Assembly: GCF_029263155.1 (NCBI RefSeq)
Contig: NZ_JAJCYB010000088.1
Coordinates: forward strand, 1-64,000
Length of the DNA: 64,000 nt
Direction of reading: 5' to 3'
From: Pseudonocardia sp.
Lineage (GTDB): Bacteria > Actinomycetota > Actinomycetes > Mycobacteriales > Pseudonocardiaceae
Both the position numbers and the translations under genes were made by a program. Positions within the stretch are counted from its first letter, which is position 1. The number at the start of each line of letters is the position of its first letter. Positions 7,713 to 17,333 of this stretch are shown piece after piece. The notes under the pieces are model-generated. The model had not been told where the DNA came from, did not search any database, and saw nothing but the letters and a program-made list of their open reading frames with translations.

Positions 7713-10700
7713 CAGTCCTCCAGGCCGGCGCGCCGGCGGTAGTCGGCGAGGTAGTCCACGAGCGCGGGGCCGCGGGGGCGGCGTCCGGGACGGATGTCGC
7801 AGGTGGCGGCCTTGGTCTCCATGATGTGCACGTTCGGGTCCAGCGCCACCGACAGCATCTCGTTGGCCGCGTCGCCGGTGGACAGCCCGTTGGACCCCCA
7901 GTGCCAGGGCACCCCGATCTGGTGGACGGTGCGGGCATCCTCCGCGGAGCCGATCCGCAGCGGCGTGGCTCGCCGGGTCACCAGCACGCGCCCCTCGACG
8001 GCGGACCGGGCGGTGACGACGTGCGCCCACTGCGCGTTGGCCAGGCCCCGCTCGGCGGCCAGCTCCGGGGAGACCTCCAGGAACATCTGCGGCATCAGCT
8101 CGTTGAGGCGCGGTGTCCAGCGGCTCATGCCGCCCGCCGTGTGGTGCTCGGTGACGCGGAAGGTGGTGAAGACGAACGGGAACACGTCGCCCTCGGGTGC
8201 GTCCGGCACGGCGTGGTAGCGGTTGCCCGGCCGGTCGAACAGCTCGACGGCCGGGTTGGCCCGGTGCCGCTGGTACAGGGCGTTGCGCACCGGCGACTCC
8301 TGCGGTTCGTAGTGCGCGGGCATCGGGGCGTCGGCCAGTCCGGCGGGGGCGTGCAGCCACGCCCGCCCGTCGGACTGCATGATGAACGGCTCGTCCCCGC
8401 TGATCGCCCGCGCCGCGCGGGCGTCGTCGGGTGCGCGGTAGCCGGGCGCGGTGGTGGCGGGGAAGTCCGGGACGTCGTCGCCGGTCCAGCGCTCGCCGTC
8501 CCACCAGACGAGCTTCTTGCGCTCGCTCCACGGGCGGCCCTCCGGGTCGGCGGAGGCCCGGTTGTAGAGCACGTGGCGGTTCATCGGCCACGCCCAGCCC
8601 CACTCGTGCGCACCGGGATCCTCGGGTGAGGCGGGGGTGCGCCGGGCCGCCTGGTTGACCTCATCGGCGTACACGCCCGAGTAGATCCAGCACCCGCAGC
8701 GGGTGGAGCCGTCGGCGCGCAGCTCGGTGTAGCCGGACACCGCCCGCCCGTCGGAATCGGTCCCGTTGATCTCGCGCAGCACCGCGGCCGCGTCCGGCTC
8801 ACCGCGGGAGTCGACGGGGTAGTCCCAGGTCAGGTGCTGCAGCGGCCGGTCGCGGGGCTCGGTCGAGTCGGCCAGCCGCTGCTTGATGCGCCGGCCCAGC
8901 TCGAAGTAGAACCACAGGTCGCTGCGGCAGTCCCCGGGCGGCTCGACGGCCTTGTGCCGCCACTGCAGCAGCCGCTGGGTGTTGGTGAACGTCCCCTCCT
9001 TCTCCGAGTGGTTCGCGGCCGGAAGGAAGAACACCTCGGTGCCGATGTCCTCGGTCCGCTGCTCCCCGGTCTCGATCTCCGGGCCGTCCTTCCAGAACGT
9101 CGCCGTCTCGATCATGTTGAGGTCGCGCACCACCAGCCACTCCAGCTTCGCGAGGCCCTGGCGCTGCATCCGCGAGTTCGCCGTGCCCACCGCCGGGTTC
9201 TCGCCGATCACGAAGTAGCCGGGCACCTTCCCGTCGGCCTGGTCCATCACGGTGCGGAAGCTGGAGTGGTCGCCGTCGAGCCGGGGCAGGTCGTCGAAGC
9301 AGAAGTCGTTCTCGGCGGTGGCGGCGTCGCCGAACCAGGACTTGAGCAGGCTCACCAGGTAGGCGTCCATGTCGCCCCAGAAGCCCTTGTCGCCGGAGTT
9401 GGCCTCGATGAAGGTCGCCAGGGTCTGCTCGCGGTGCGCGTTGGGCATCGGGATGTAGCCGGGCAGCAGGTCGAACAACGTGGGGATGTCGGTGGAGCCC
9501 TGGATGCTGGCGTGCCCGCGCAGCGCCAGGATCCCGCCGCCCGGCCTGCCGATGTTGCCCAGCAGCGCCTGCAGGATCGACGCCGCCCGGATGTACTGCA
9601 CGCCGACGGTGTGGTGGGTCCAGCCCACGGCGTAGGCGAACGCGCTGGTGCGCTCGCGGCCCGAGTTGCGGGTCAGGGCGTCGGCGACCTGCCGGAAGGT
9701 CTGCGGCGGGATGCCGCACACCTGCTCCACCATCTCGGGGGTGTAGCGCGAGTAGTGGCGCGTGAGCAGCTGGAACACGCACCGCGGATGCTGCAGCGTG
9801 TCGTCGCGCTCCGGGGCGCTGGTCGTCGGCGCGCCACCGGACCCGGCGATCTCGCCCCGCTCGCCCTCGGGCATGGTCTGCCGCTCGTCACGCTGCCCGG
9901 TCGCCGCCTCGGCCACGCCGCCCTCGTACTGCCAGGACCGCACGTCGTAGCGGCCCGTCTCCGGGTCGAAGCCGGAGAACACGCCGTCGAGGTCCTCGGT
10001 GTCGCGGAAGTCCTCGCGCACGATCATCGGCGCGTTCGTGTACGCGCGGACGTAGTCCTCGAACCACGCACCGGTCTCCAGCACGTGGTGGATCAGCCCG
10101 CCCAGGAACGCGATGTCCGTGCCGGCCCGGATCGGGACGTGCAGGTCGGCCAGGGCCGAGGTCCGGGTGAACCGCGGGTCGACGTGGATCACCGTCGCGC
10201 CCCGCTTCTTGGCCTCCATCACCCACTGGAACCCGACCGGGTGCGCCTCGGCCATGTTGGAGCCCTGGATGACGATGCAGTCGGAGTTGGCCAGGTCCTG
10301 CTGGTAGTTGGTGGCGCCGCCGCGCCCGAACGAGGTCCCCAGACCGGGGACGGTGGAGCTGTGTCAAATGCGGGCCTGGTTCTCGATCTGCACCGCGCCC
10401 ATCGCGGTGTAGAGCTTCTTCATGAGGTAGTTCTCCTCGTTGTCGAGGGTCGCCCCTCCGAGGCTCGCTATCCCCATCGTGCGGTGCAGGTGCCGGCCCA
10501 GGTCGTCGACGTCCTGCCAGGTGCGCTCGCGGGTCTCCAGCACCCGGTCGACGATCATGTCGACGGCGGTGTCGAGGTCGAGGTCCTCCCACTCGGTCCC
10601 GTGGGGCCTGCGGTAGCGCACGGTCGTCTGCCGGGTCGGCGCGGTCAGCAGCGACAGCGTCGAGGAGCCCTTGGGACACAGCCGCCCCCGGCTGATCGGC

Positions 10701-10936
10701 GACTCGGGGTCGCCCTCGACGTGGGTGACCTTCCCGTCCTTCGCGAAGATCTGCTGCCCGCAGCCGACCGCGCAGAACGGGCAGATCGACCGGGTGACGG
10801 TGTCGGCCTCGGTCGTGCGGGCGGGCCGGTCCGCGGTGCCGCCCGACGACCGTGCTGCGGCGCCGCGGCCCAGGCGGTCCGGGCCGGAGGCCTGGCGGTA
10901 CGCGGGCCAGCGGGACAGGAACTCCTCGATCCACAC
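7712..10936 (-). CDS. fdhA: Formate dehydrogenase catalytic subunit, selenocysteine-containing
   Basis: Molybdopterin-bis(guanine dinucleotide) formate dehydrogenase oxidising formate to CO2, about 1074 residues including one UGA codon. The codon at 10366-10364 falls in the context ENQARI-UGA-HSSTVPGLGTSFGRG, matching the selenocysteine site of FdnG/FdhF-type enzymes (QARV-U-H). The same frame continues uninterrupted to 7712, so I read it as Sec191 and not as a stop. The [4Fe-4S] ligands are Cys52, 55, 59 and 87 (CPFCAVGC, LCPKG). Later FDH-N-like landmarks include AEAHPVGFQW, DPRFTRTSA and WAWPMNRHVLYNRASAD. No twin-arginine signal is visible, so a cytoplasmic position is inferred. Start GTG at 10936 is uncertain. 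Selenocysteine insertion genes must lie elsewhere. Confidence 0.92.
10335..10366 (-). promoter_or_regulatory. Sec UGA codon and bacterial SECIS-like hairpin
   Basis: In the coding strand the UGA at 10366-10364 is followed by 12 bases and then a perfect 6-base-pair stem, GTCCCC and GGGGAC (10351-10346 and 10340-10335). The 5-base loop is GGTCT. The loop equals the GGUCU element that SelB recognises in the E. coli fdhF SECIS, and its distance from the UGA is also similar. Function as a selenocysteine insertion element is inferred from that match. Confidence 0.85.
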
Positions 10937-10985
10937 CCCTGCCAGATCCCCGCGCCCGACCGGGCCCAAACCTCCGGAAGGCGAC

Positions 10986-11306
10986 TCAGCGCCGGTCCGG
11001 TCGCGCCGGACCCGCCGACGGCTCGTCGTCGGCGACCGCGTCGTCGTCCGTGCCGAAGGCCCTGGCCTCGGCCCCGCTGGTGCGTTCGGTCCCGTCGTCC
11101 TGGCCGGACACCCGGCCCACGAACTCCTCGTTCTCGCCGGTGCCGGTGGTCGTGGCGGTGTCACCGGCGCCGCCGTCGAGGCCGCCCGTCGCGCGGGTCT
11201 GCGCGAGATGGCCGTCGCCTGCGACGTCGTCCTCCGCCGGGGTGGCACGCAGCCCCAGCTTGTCCTTCATCCTGTCGAACAGGGACGCATCGGATCGTGG
11301 TGTCAC
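10986..11306 (-). CDS. Small acidic hypothetical protein upstream of fdhA
   Basis: A 106-residue protein starting at GTG 11306. The N-terminus LFDRMKDKLGL looks helical. The rest is low-complexity, rich in Asp, Glu, Gly, Thr and Ala, and probably disordered. No signal peptide or membrane segment is seen. It ends 49 bases before the fdhA start on the same strand, so it may head the formate dehydrogenase operon. A GGTTGG-N14-GGGTAG element at 11341-11316 resembles a stress-type sigma (SigF/SigB) promoter. I do not recognise the family. Its composition differs from frame-shadow translations of its neighbours, which supports it as a real gene. Confidence 0.55.
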   Translation of the reverse strand: MTPRSDASLFDRMKDKLGLRATPAEDDVAGDGHLAQTRATGGLDGGAGDTATTTGTGENEEFVGRVSGQDDGTERTSGAEARAFGTDDDAVADDEPSAGPARPDRR

Positions 11307-11436
11307 CGCACAGCACTACCCCGGACCGGGCCGGGCCAACCGGCCCGGTCCCGGCCGCGGGTGGTGTGTGGGCGGCCACGCCGGCCGGTCACGGGATCAC
11401 GGCGTGACCCCGCACCCGAGGGGGTAGTGATCCGAC

Positions 11437-12360
11437 GTGGACACCCTGCTGCTCGGGCCGCCCGCCGCGGGGGCCACCCTCGCGGACCTGCTGCGCGACG
11501 GATCCCTCGACCTCCCGCTGCCCGGGCACGGCGACACCGCCCTCCGGTGGTCGGTGCTGACCGGCTGGGGCCGCACCGATCTCGTGCTCGCCCGGCTGGC
11601 CGAGGGGCACACCGACGCCGTCGCGATACTGGCCGAGGCCGGCGGGAAACCGGTCCCGGACGCCCGCTACGGCGTCTGGGCGGCCCGCTCGGGCGGTACC
11701 GGCGCCGTGCTGGTCGACGGCGCGGTGCACGGCACCGTGCGGTTCTGCTCGGGCGCGCACACCCTGGACCGGGCGCTGGTCGTGACGCCCGACGGCATCG
11801 TCGACGTCGAACTGAGCGATCCCCGTGTGCGCCCGGTCGAGGGCAGCTGGCGCCCCGCCGGGATGGCGGCCAGCGACAGCGTCGACGTCGTGTTCGACGG
11901 CGTGCCGGCCGGAGCGGTCATCGGTGCGCCGGGGTTCTACACCGACCGCCCGGGGTTCTGCTGGGGCGGCGGGGGAGTGGCGGCCGTGTGGCTGGGCGGG
12001 GCCGCGGGCGTCGTCGACGACGTGCGGGAGCACGCGGACGACCCCCACGGGCTGACCCACCTCGGCGCGCTGCACACCGCGCTCGCCGGCACCGACGCGC
12101 TGCTCGCCCGGACCGCGGCCGGGATCGACGCCGACCCGGCCGCCGATCACGCGACCGCCGTGGCGATCGTGCGCGCGTCGGCGGAGCACACCGCCCGCGC
12201 GGTGCTCGACCTCGCCCCGCGCCTGGCCGGAGCCACCGTGCTGAGCCGCCACGAGCGGCTCGGGGACCGGCTGGCCGACCTGGGCGTCTACGTCCGCCAG
12301 CACCACGCCGAACGCGATCTCGCCGCGCTGGGCGCCCGTCTCGTCGAGGAGAGCGCATGA
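11437..12360 (+). CDS. Acyl-CoA dehydrogenase-like protein (degenerate)
   Basis: A 307-residue protein, short for the acyl-CoA dehydrogenase family (about 380). It keeps a weak N-terminal/middle-domain pattern and a helical C-terminal domain (ASAEHTARAVLDLAPRLAG) but I see no catalytic Glu motif, so enzymatic activity is doubtful. It starts a plus-strand operon: its stop overlaps the start of the PIG-L gene (ATGA at 12357-12360), and a methyltransferase part and a glycosyltransferase follow. Such four-part operons recur in actinobacteria; their product is not established to my knowledge. GTG at 11437 follows a GAGGGGG stretch. Confidence 0.65.
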   Translation: MDTLLLGPPAAGATLADLLRDGSLDLPLPGHGDTALRWSVLTGWGRTDLVLARLAEGHTDAVAILAEAGGKPVPDARYGVWAARSGGTGAVLVDGAVHGTVRFCSGAHTLDRALVVTPDGIVDVELSDPRVRPVEGSWRPAGMAASDSVDVVFDGVPAGAVIGAPGFYTDRPGFCWGGGGVAAVWLGGAAGVVDDVREHADDPHGLTHLGALHTALAGTDALLARTAAGIDADPAADHATAVAIVRASAEHTARAVLDLAPRLAGATVLSRHERLGDRLADLGVYVRQHHAERDLAALGARLVEESA

Positions 12361-13660
12361 CGGTCCCGCTCCCGATCACCACGCCCGGGGAGTGGGCGGA
12401 GGCCCTCGCGCAGCGGCCGCCGCGCCCGCTGGACCCCGGCTCGCTGGGCAGGGTCGTCGTCGTCTCGGCCCATCCCGACGACGAGACGCTCGCGGTCGGC
12501 GGCCTGATGCGGGCGGTGCACGCGGCGGGCGGGGAGGTCGAGCTGGTCGTCGCCACCGACGGCGAGGCGGCGTTCCCGGAGCTCGACTCGCGCGGGCGCG
12601 CGGACCTGCGCCGGGTCCGGCGCCGTGAGCTCGACGACGCCCTGCGCGTGCTGGGCCTGGGGTCGGTGCGCGTGCACCGGCTGGGGATGCCCGACTCCGC
12701 CCTGGACGCCGACGCCCTCGCGGGCACACTGGCCCCCTGCTCGACGGCGCCGACGCGGTGCTCGCGCCCTGGACGGAGGATCCGCACCCCGACCACGCCG
12801 CGGCCGGGCGGGCGGCCGCCGCCGCGACCCCGGTGACGGCCACCGGCTGGGCCTACCCCATCTGGCTGTGGCCGTGGCGCGGCCCCGACGACCCGTCGAT
12901 CCCGTGGGACCACGCCCACGCCCACGTCCTCGACGAGCGGGCGCGCGCGGTCAAGCGGGCGGCGGTGGCCTGCTTCGGGTCCCAGCTGCGGCCGGGGCCG
13001 GACGGCCAGACGGAGATCCTGCCCCCGGAGGTGCTGGTGCACTTCGACTCGGCGTCGGAGGTGGTGTTCCGCAGCCCGCTCGCCCGCGGGGCGCCGCTCG
13101 CGCGGTTCGACGAGCTGTACGCGGCGGCGGGCGGGGACCCGTGGGAGACCCGCACCAGCTGGTACGAGCGCCGCAGGCGGGCGGCGCTGCTGGCCTGCCT
13201 GCCCCGGGAGCGCTACCGGCACGCGGCCGAGCCCGGCTGCGGCACCGGGACGCTGACCGCCGAGCTCGCCGCGCGCTGCGACCGCCTCGACGCCTCCGAC
13301 TTCGCCGAGGCCGCGACCCGGCAGGCCCGGTCGGCCACCGCCGGGCTGCCCGGGGTCACCGTCGCGCGCCGGGCGCTGCCCGCCGCCGCCGCGCTGCCCG
13401 GCGGCATCGACCTCGCCGTGCTCAGCGAGGTGCTGTACTACCTGTCCGACGGGGACCTGGCCGCCACGGTCGACCGGCTCGCCGAGGCGCTGGAGCCCGG
13501 CGGGGACCTCGTGCTGGCGCACTGGAGCGGTGACTGGCCCGCCGACGCGCCGCGCGACGCCGCGGCGACGCACCGGGTGCTGCTCGACGACCCGCGGTTC
13601 ACCCCGCTCGTCGAGCACCGCGACGACGGGTTCCTGCTGCACGTGCTGCGGCGCCGATGA
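12357..13660 (+). pseudogene. PIG-L deacetylase / SAM methyltransferase fusion, frameshifted
   Basis: Reading from ATG 12357 gives a PIG-L (LmbE-like) zinc deacetylase N-terminus with the metal motif AHPDDE near residue 40. Around 12733-12737 the frame is lost: a run of five C would need six for LAP to continue as LLDGADAVLAPWTEDPHPDHAAAG in the next frame. That second frame runs to 13660 and carries the PIG-L HPDH motif and a class I methyltransferase domain (EPGCGTGTLTAELA, AVLSEVLYYL). As given, the first part stops at 12836. Homologues are fused bifunctional proteins. A one-base loss in a C run suggests an assembly error, so the gene may be intact in the organism. Confidence 0.85.
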
Positions 13661-14424
13661 GCAGGTCCGGGGGACCGCCCACCGGCGGTGCGGGGCACGT
13701 GCGGCGGGGGAGCGCGGCGACCCCGATCGGTGCCGTCGGGGTCGTCGTGCCCGCCCGGGACGAGCAGGAGCACATCGGGCGCTGCGTCGGGTCCGTCCTG
13801 CGCGCGCTGGAGGGCGTCGACGTGGACGCGGCGCTGTGCGTGGTGCTCGACCGCTGCACCGACCGCACCGCCTCCCGTGCCGCCGCCGCGCACGGCGGCC
13901 GGCCCACCGCCCTCGGCCTGGTGCCGCACGAGGGAGCCGGCAGCGTCGGCGCGCTGCGCAACCTCGGCGTCGCGTGGCTGACGCGGCGGCTCGCGACGCA
14001 CCCGCCCGAGGCCCTGTGGTTGCTGAGCACCGACGCCGACACGACCGTCGACCCCGGCTGGGTGCGCGACCACCTGCGTCACGCCGCGGACGGTGCCCAC
14101 GCCGTCGCCGGACTCGCCGACCTCGACGACGCCCACCACCTGTCGCCCACCGCCCGCCGCGCGTACGCCCGCATCCTCGGCGACGGCACCCGAGGTGCCG
14201 GGCACACCCACGTGTACGGCGCCAACCTCGGCATCCGGGCCGACGTGTTCCGGGCGGTCGGCGGCTTCCCGCCGGTGCGCTGCGGGGAGGACCACGGGCT
14301 CGCGGCCCGCGTGCGTGACGGCGGGTTCCGCCTGGTGACCGCGCTGGACGGGCGGGTGCGCACCAGCGCGCGCACCGTCGGGCGGGCCGAGGACGGCCTG
14401 GCCGGCCTGCTCGCCGGGCTGTGA
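13657..14424 (+). CDS. Glycosyltransferase family 2
   Basis: A 255-residue GT-A fold glycosyltransferase using a nucleotide sugar. The N-terminal motif VVVPARDEQEHIGRCVGSV, the DxD-type STDADTTVD near residue 125 and the GEDHGLAARV acceptor-site region (ED motif) are all present. No membrane segment is visible, so it is cytosolic. Its ATG overlaps the stop of the methyltransferase part (ATGA), so it belongs to the same operon and may glycosylate a metabolite that is deacetylated and methylated by the upstream enzyme. Acceptor and sugar are unknown. Confidence 0.88.
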   Translation: MSRSGGPPTGGAGHVRRGSAATPIGAVGVVVPARDEQEHIGRCVGSVLRALEGVDVDAALCVVLDRCTDRTASRAAAAHGGRPTALGLVPHEGAGSVGALRNLGVAWLTRRLATHPPEALWLLSTDADTTVDPGWVRDHLRHAADGAHAVAGLADLDDAHHLSPTARRAYARILGDGTRGAGHTHVYGANLGIRADVFRAVGGFPPVRCGEDHGLAARVRDGGFRLVTALDGRVRTSARTVGRAEDGLAGLLAGL

Positions 14425-14433
14425 GCCCCGCGG

Positions 14434-14649
14434 TCAGGTCTCCTCCAGCGCGGTCGGCCGGTGGACGGCGTCGCGCCCGCTCCGGTCGCTGCGGACGCGG
14501 TACTGCGGGTCATCGGGGGAGGCGCGCACCGTGCGGCCCGCCGCCTCGGTGTCCTCCGTGATCTCCTCGACGACCTCGCCCTCGGTCGTCGTGCCGTGGG
14601 TGGACCACTCGACGTGGTCGCCCGGGTGCAGTCGCTTCTCGTCGCTCAC
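14434..14649 (-). CDS. DUF2945 (TUDOR-like hypervirulence-associated) small protein
   Basis: A 71-residue protein starting at GTG 14649. The pattern HPGDHVEWSTHGTTTEGEVVEEI followed by YRVRSDRSGRDAVHRPTALEE is that of DUF2945, a small SH3/Tudor-like domain common in actinobacteria and of unproven function. It converges on the glycosyltransferase gene with 9 bases between stops. A stress-sigma-like promoter lies directly in front of it and overlaps the 3' end of the PucR-type gene. General-stress expression is therefore inferred. Confidence 0.75.
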   Translation of the reverse strand: MSDEKRLHPGDHVEWSTHGTTTEGEVVEEITEDTEAAGRTVRASPDDPQYRVRSDRSGRDAVHRPTALEET

Positions 14650-14658
14650 CGACCGCGG

Positions 14659-14684
14659 GTACCCCCGCTGCGGTAGCTCACACC
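14659..14684 (-). promoter_or_regulatory. Candidate SigF/SigB-type promoter of the DUF2945 gene
   Basis: On the minus strand GGTGTG (14684-14679), a 14-base spacer and GGGTAC (14664-14659) match the GGNTN-N14-16-GGGTAY pattern of actinobacterial SigB/SigF promoters. Transcription would begin within a few bases of the GTG at 14649, giving an almost leaderless message. The -35 element overlaps the stop codon of the upstream PucR-type gene. Confidence 0.45.
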
Positions 14685-16222
14685 GGCGTCGGCCGGTCCC
14701 CGGGATCCTCACGAGGCGCTCCGTGCGGCATCGACTGGGCGTAGCAGGCGAGGTAGAGGGCGAGGAACTGGTTCGGGTCGTCGAGGTCGATGCCGAGCAC
14801 GTCGAGCACCTTGGTGATCCGGTACGCGACGGTGTTGCGGTGCAGGTAGAGCTGCGCGGCGGTACGCCCGACCGACCGGTTGGTCTCCAGGTACACGCGC
14901 AGCGTCGTGCCGTACTCACGTCGTTTCGCCGGGCCGAGCGTGCTCAACGGCGCCAGCAGGTCGTCGATGCTGTGGCGCACCGAGCTCGACGAGTACCACT
15001 CGACCAGCAGCCTGCTCAGTCCGGGAGCGTCGAACGCCACGGGCTCGCCGATGGCGCCGCGCAGCCGTGCGCTCTGCAGCGCGGACGCCGCCTCGGCCCG
15101 GGAGGCCCGCAGCCCGGCCAGCCCCTCGTGCGCGCCGCCGATGCCGCACAGCACCTGCATGCCGGGGAACGTCGCGGCGGCGCGGTCGAGCACCGCCTGC
15201 ACCGACGAGCGCAGCCGCCGCAGCCCGGCCGGGCCGTCGGCGTGGGTGCGGGTGCGCAGCAGCAGGACGCCACCGGCCCGCGGCGCCATCGCCCAGGACC
15301 CGTCCTGCCGGGCGGCTGCCTGCGCGGCGACCCGGCTCATCGTCTGTGCGTAGTGGTACGCGGTGACCGGGTCGTCGTCGGCCACGGCCAGCACGTTCGC
15401 GAACTCCACGTCGACCACCTCGTTCCAGTTCTCGACGTGGATGCCCAGCTGCGCGGCCCGGCGCAGCAGCGGCCCGCTGTTCTCGGTGGCCGCGTCGAGC
15501 AGCTGGTTGAGCAGCTCGCCCGAGGACAGCAGCGACAGCTGTTCGGCGCGGTCGGTCTCGACGGCGCGCCGGGTCATGGCCCCCGCGAGCCGCCACATGG
15601 CGAGCTGGGCCAGCGAGTCCTCCGCCACGACGGTCGGTGTCCGCTGCAGCCAGGGACCGTCGCGGTCGGTCAGGACGGCCGGGATGCCGTCGCGGCTGCC
15701 GTCGCGGGGGCCCAGCGTCAGCCCGAAGAGCTCGGCCGCGCCCGAGCGGACCAGCAGGCCCGTGCCGTCGACGTCCTGGCTCTCCAGCCGGTCGACCGCC
15801 CGGCACACGCCCACTGCGCGCTCCAGCAGCATCGGCAGCCGCGTGTCGAGCATGCGGACGGTCATGGCCAGCACCGAGGTGACGTCGGTGGGGCGGGTCA
15901 GCCGGACCAGCGGCAGGTCCTCGCGGCGGGCCAGTGCCAGCGCGCTGAGCGAGGGTGGCGGTGCGTCGGACTGCAGGACCAGTCCGGCCACGCTGCTCAG
16001 CCGCCGCAGTGCGACGTCGAGCCGGTAGCCCTGTGCGTCCCGCGAGGCGGCCCGGGTCAGGACCACCAGCGCGTGCGCAGGGCAGTCGTCGAGGTCTCGC
16101 AGGTTCTCGGCGAGCCAACCCGCGCGGACCTCCCGCTCGGGTGATCCGCAGACGAGCTCGGTCAGGCCGGGAGCGCCGCGCTCCAGCTCGGCGAGCACGT
16201 CCGCGACGGTCAGGCGGTCCAT
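14678..16222 (-). CDS. PucR/CdaR family transcriptional regulator
   Basis: A 514-residue regulator. The N-terminal part (LTVADVLAELERG, then an allantoin/purine-catabolism PucR-like domain) precedes a GGDEF-like middle region. A C-terminal PucR helix-turn-helix follows (YLETNRSVGRTAAQLYLHRNTVAYRITKVLDVLGIDLDDP). PucR-type proteins often control purine, hydantoin or amide catabolism. It is divergent from the LLM/hydantoinase/Mo-hydroxylase operon across 124 bases, so control of that operon is the simplest inference. TTGAAC (16261-16266) followed by TAGTTC at 16283-16288 in this gap is a weak candidate promoter for the operon. Confidence 0.9.
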   Translation of the reverse strand: MDRLTVADVLAELERGAPGLTELVCGSPEREVRAGWLAENLRDLDDCPAHALVVLTRAASRDAQGYRLDVALRRLSSVAGLVLQSDAPPPSLSALALARREDLPLVRLTRPTDVTSVLAMTVRMLDTRLPMLLERAVGVCRAVDRLESQDVDGTGLLVRSGAAELFGLTLGPRDGSRDGIPAVLTDRDGPWLQRTPTVVAEDSLAQLAMWRLAGAMTRRAVETDRAEQLSLLSSGELLNQLLDAATENSGPLLRRAAQLGIHVENWNEVVDVEFANVLAVADDDPVTAYHYAQTMSRVAAQAAARQDGSWAMAPRAGGVLLLRTRTHADGPAGLRRLRSSVQAVLDRAAATFPGMQVLCGIGGAHEGLAGLRASRAEAASALQSARLRGAIGEPVAFDAPGLSRLLVEWYSSSSVRHSIDDLLAPLSTLGPAKRREYGTTLRVYLETNRSVGRTAAQLYLHRNTVAYRITKVLDVLGIDLDDPNQFLALYLACYAQSMPHGAPREDPGDRPTPV

Positions 16223-16346
16223 GGCTCACCTTGGCTTGTGCGACACGCCAGAGCAAGCCCTTGAACCTGTGCGCTCGGCCCATAGTTCGGGCGGGGCCCG
16301 GCGGCTAGCTTCACCGCAGAAGTATTCCTCCGCGAAGGGGTTGTCC

Positions 16347-17333
16347 GTGAAGCTCGGGATCCTGCTGCTGTCCACCACCCCGCCGGAGCGCCTGGCCGAG
16401 CTGGCCGCCCTGTGCGAGGAGCTCGGCTTCGACGAGGTCTGGCTGGCCGAGGACTACTTCTTCTACGGCGGCTTCACCGCCGCGGCGAGCGTGCTCGCCG
16501 CGACCTCGCACGTCCGCGTCGGGCTCGGCATCATGTCGTGCGTGGCCCGCCACCCCGCCGCGGCCGCCATGGAGATCGCCTCGCTCGACCGCGCCTTCCC
16601 GGGCCGCTTCCTGCCCGGCGTCGGTCACGGTGTGCCGGCGTGGGTGCGCCAGATGGGTCTGACCCCGAAGTCGCCGATGCGGGCGCTCACGGAGGCCGTC
16701 ACCGGTATCCGCACGGCGTTGACCAGCCACGAGCCGTTCACCGTCGAGGGCGAGTACTTCACCTTCCGCGACGTCGTGCTGTTCCACCCGCCGGCCACCG
16801 AGGTGCCGCTCTATCTCGGGGTGATCGGGGCGAAGGGCTGCGAGCTGGCCGGGCGGATCGCCGACGGCAACGTGCTGTCCGTGCTGGCGCCGACCGAGTA
16901 CGTCAGCTGGGCGCGGTCGCTCGGCGAGAAGGGCATGCGCGACGCCGGTCGCAGCGGCACCTTCGCCCTGCCCACCTACGTGCTGACGTCGGTCGACCCG
17001 GACCGCGACAGGGCCAGGGCCGCGGTGCGCGAGTCGCTCGCGTTCTACCTGCAGGCCGTCGGCCCGACACCGCTCACCGGCTCCATCGGGATCAACGACA
17101 CGGTGTCGGAGCTGATCGACGCCGGTGGCTACCAGGCGCTGCTCGACGGGATGCCGGAGGACTGGGTCGACGTCCTCGCCGTCTCCGGTACACCCGACGA
17201 GGCCGCGGACCGGATCCGGGCGTACTGGGCGGCCGGAGCCGACAGCGTCATCCTCTCGCCCCAGCCCCCGGACGGGACCGAGGCCCAGCTGCGCCTGATC
17301 GCGGCCGAGGTGCTCCCGAGGCTGGGCCGGTGA
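16347..17333 (+). CDS. LLM class flavin-dependent oxidoreductase
   Basis: A 328-residue luciferase-like (LLM) enzyme using reduced FMN or F420. It opens with KLGILLLSTTPPERLAELAALCEELGFDEVWLAED and has the barrel pattern HVRVGLGIMSCVARHPAA and the C-terminal GTPDEAADRIRAYWAAGADSVILSPQ. GTG 16347 is chosen because AAGGGG lies 6 bases upstream. It is the first gene of an 11-gene operon; its stop overlaps the next start (GTGA). In this context it may oxygenate or oxidise a ring intermediate before or after the hydantoinase step; the substrate is unknown. Confidence 0.9.
   Translation: MKLGILLLSTTPPERLAELAALCEELGFDEVWLAEDYFFYGGFTAAASVLAATSHVRVGLGIMSCVARHPAAAAMEIASLDRAFPGRFLPGVGHGVPAWVRQMGLTPKSPMRALTEAVTGIRTALTSHEPFTVEGEYFTFRDVVLFHPPATEVPLYLGVIGAKGCELAGRIADGNVLSVLAPTEYVSWARSLGEKGMRDAGRSGTFALPTYVLTSVDPDRDRARAAVRESLAFYLQAVGPTPLTGSIGINDTVSELIDAGGYQALLDGMPEDWVDVLAVSGTPDEAADRIRAYWAAGADSVILSPQPPDGTEAQLRLIAAEVLPRLGR

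Noticed and set aside
7712-11248. Formate dehydrogenase as two genes or a pseudogene split by a stop
   Set aside because: The stop is UGA at the exact selenocysteine position, the frame continues without shift, and a SECIS-like hairpin follows.
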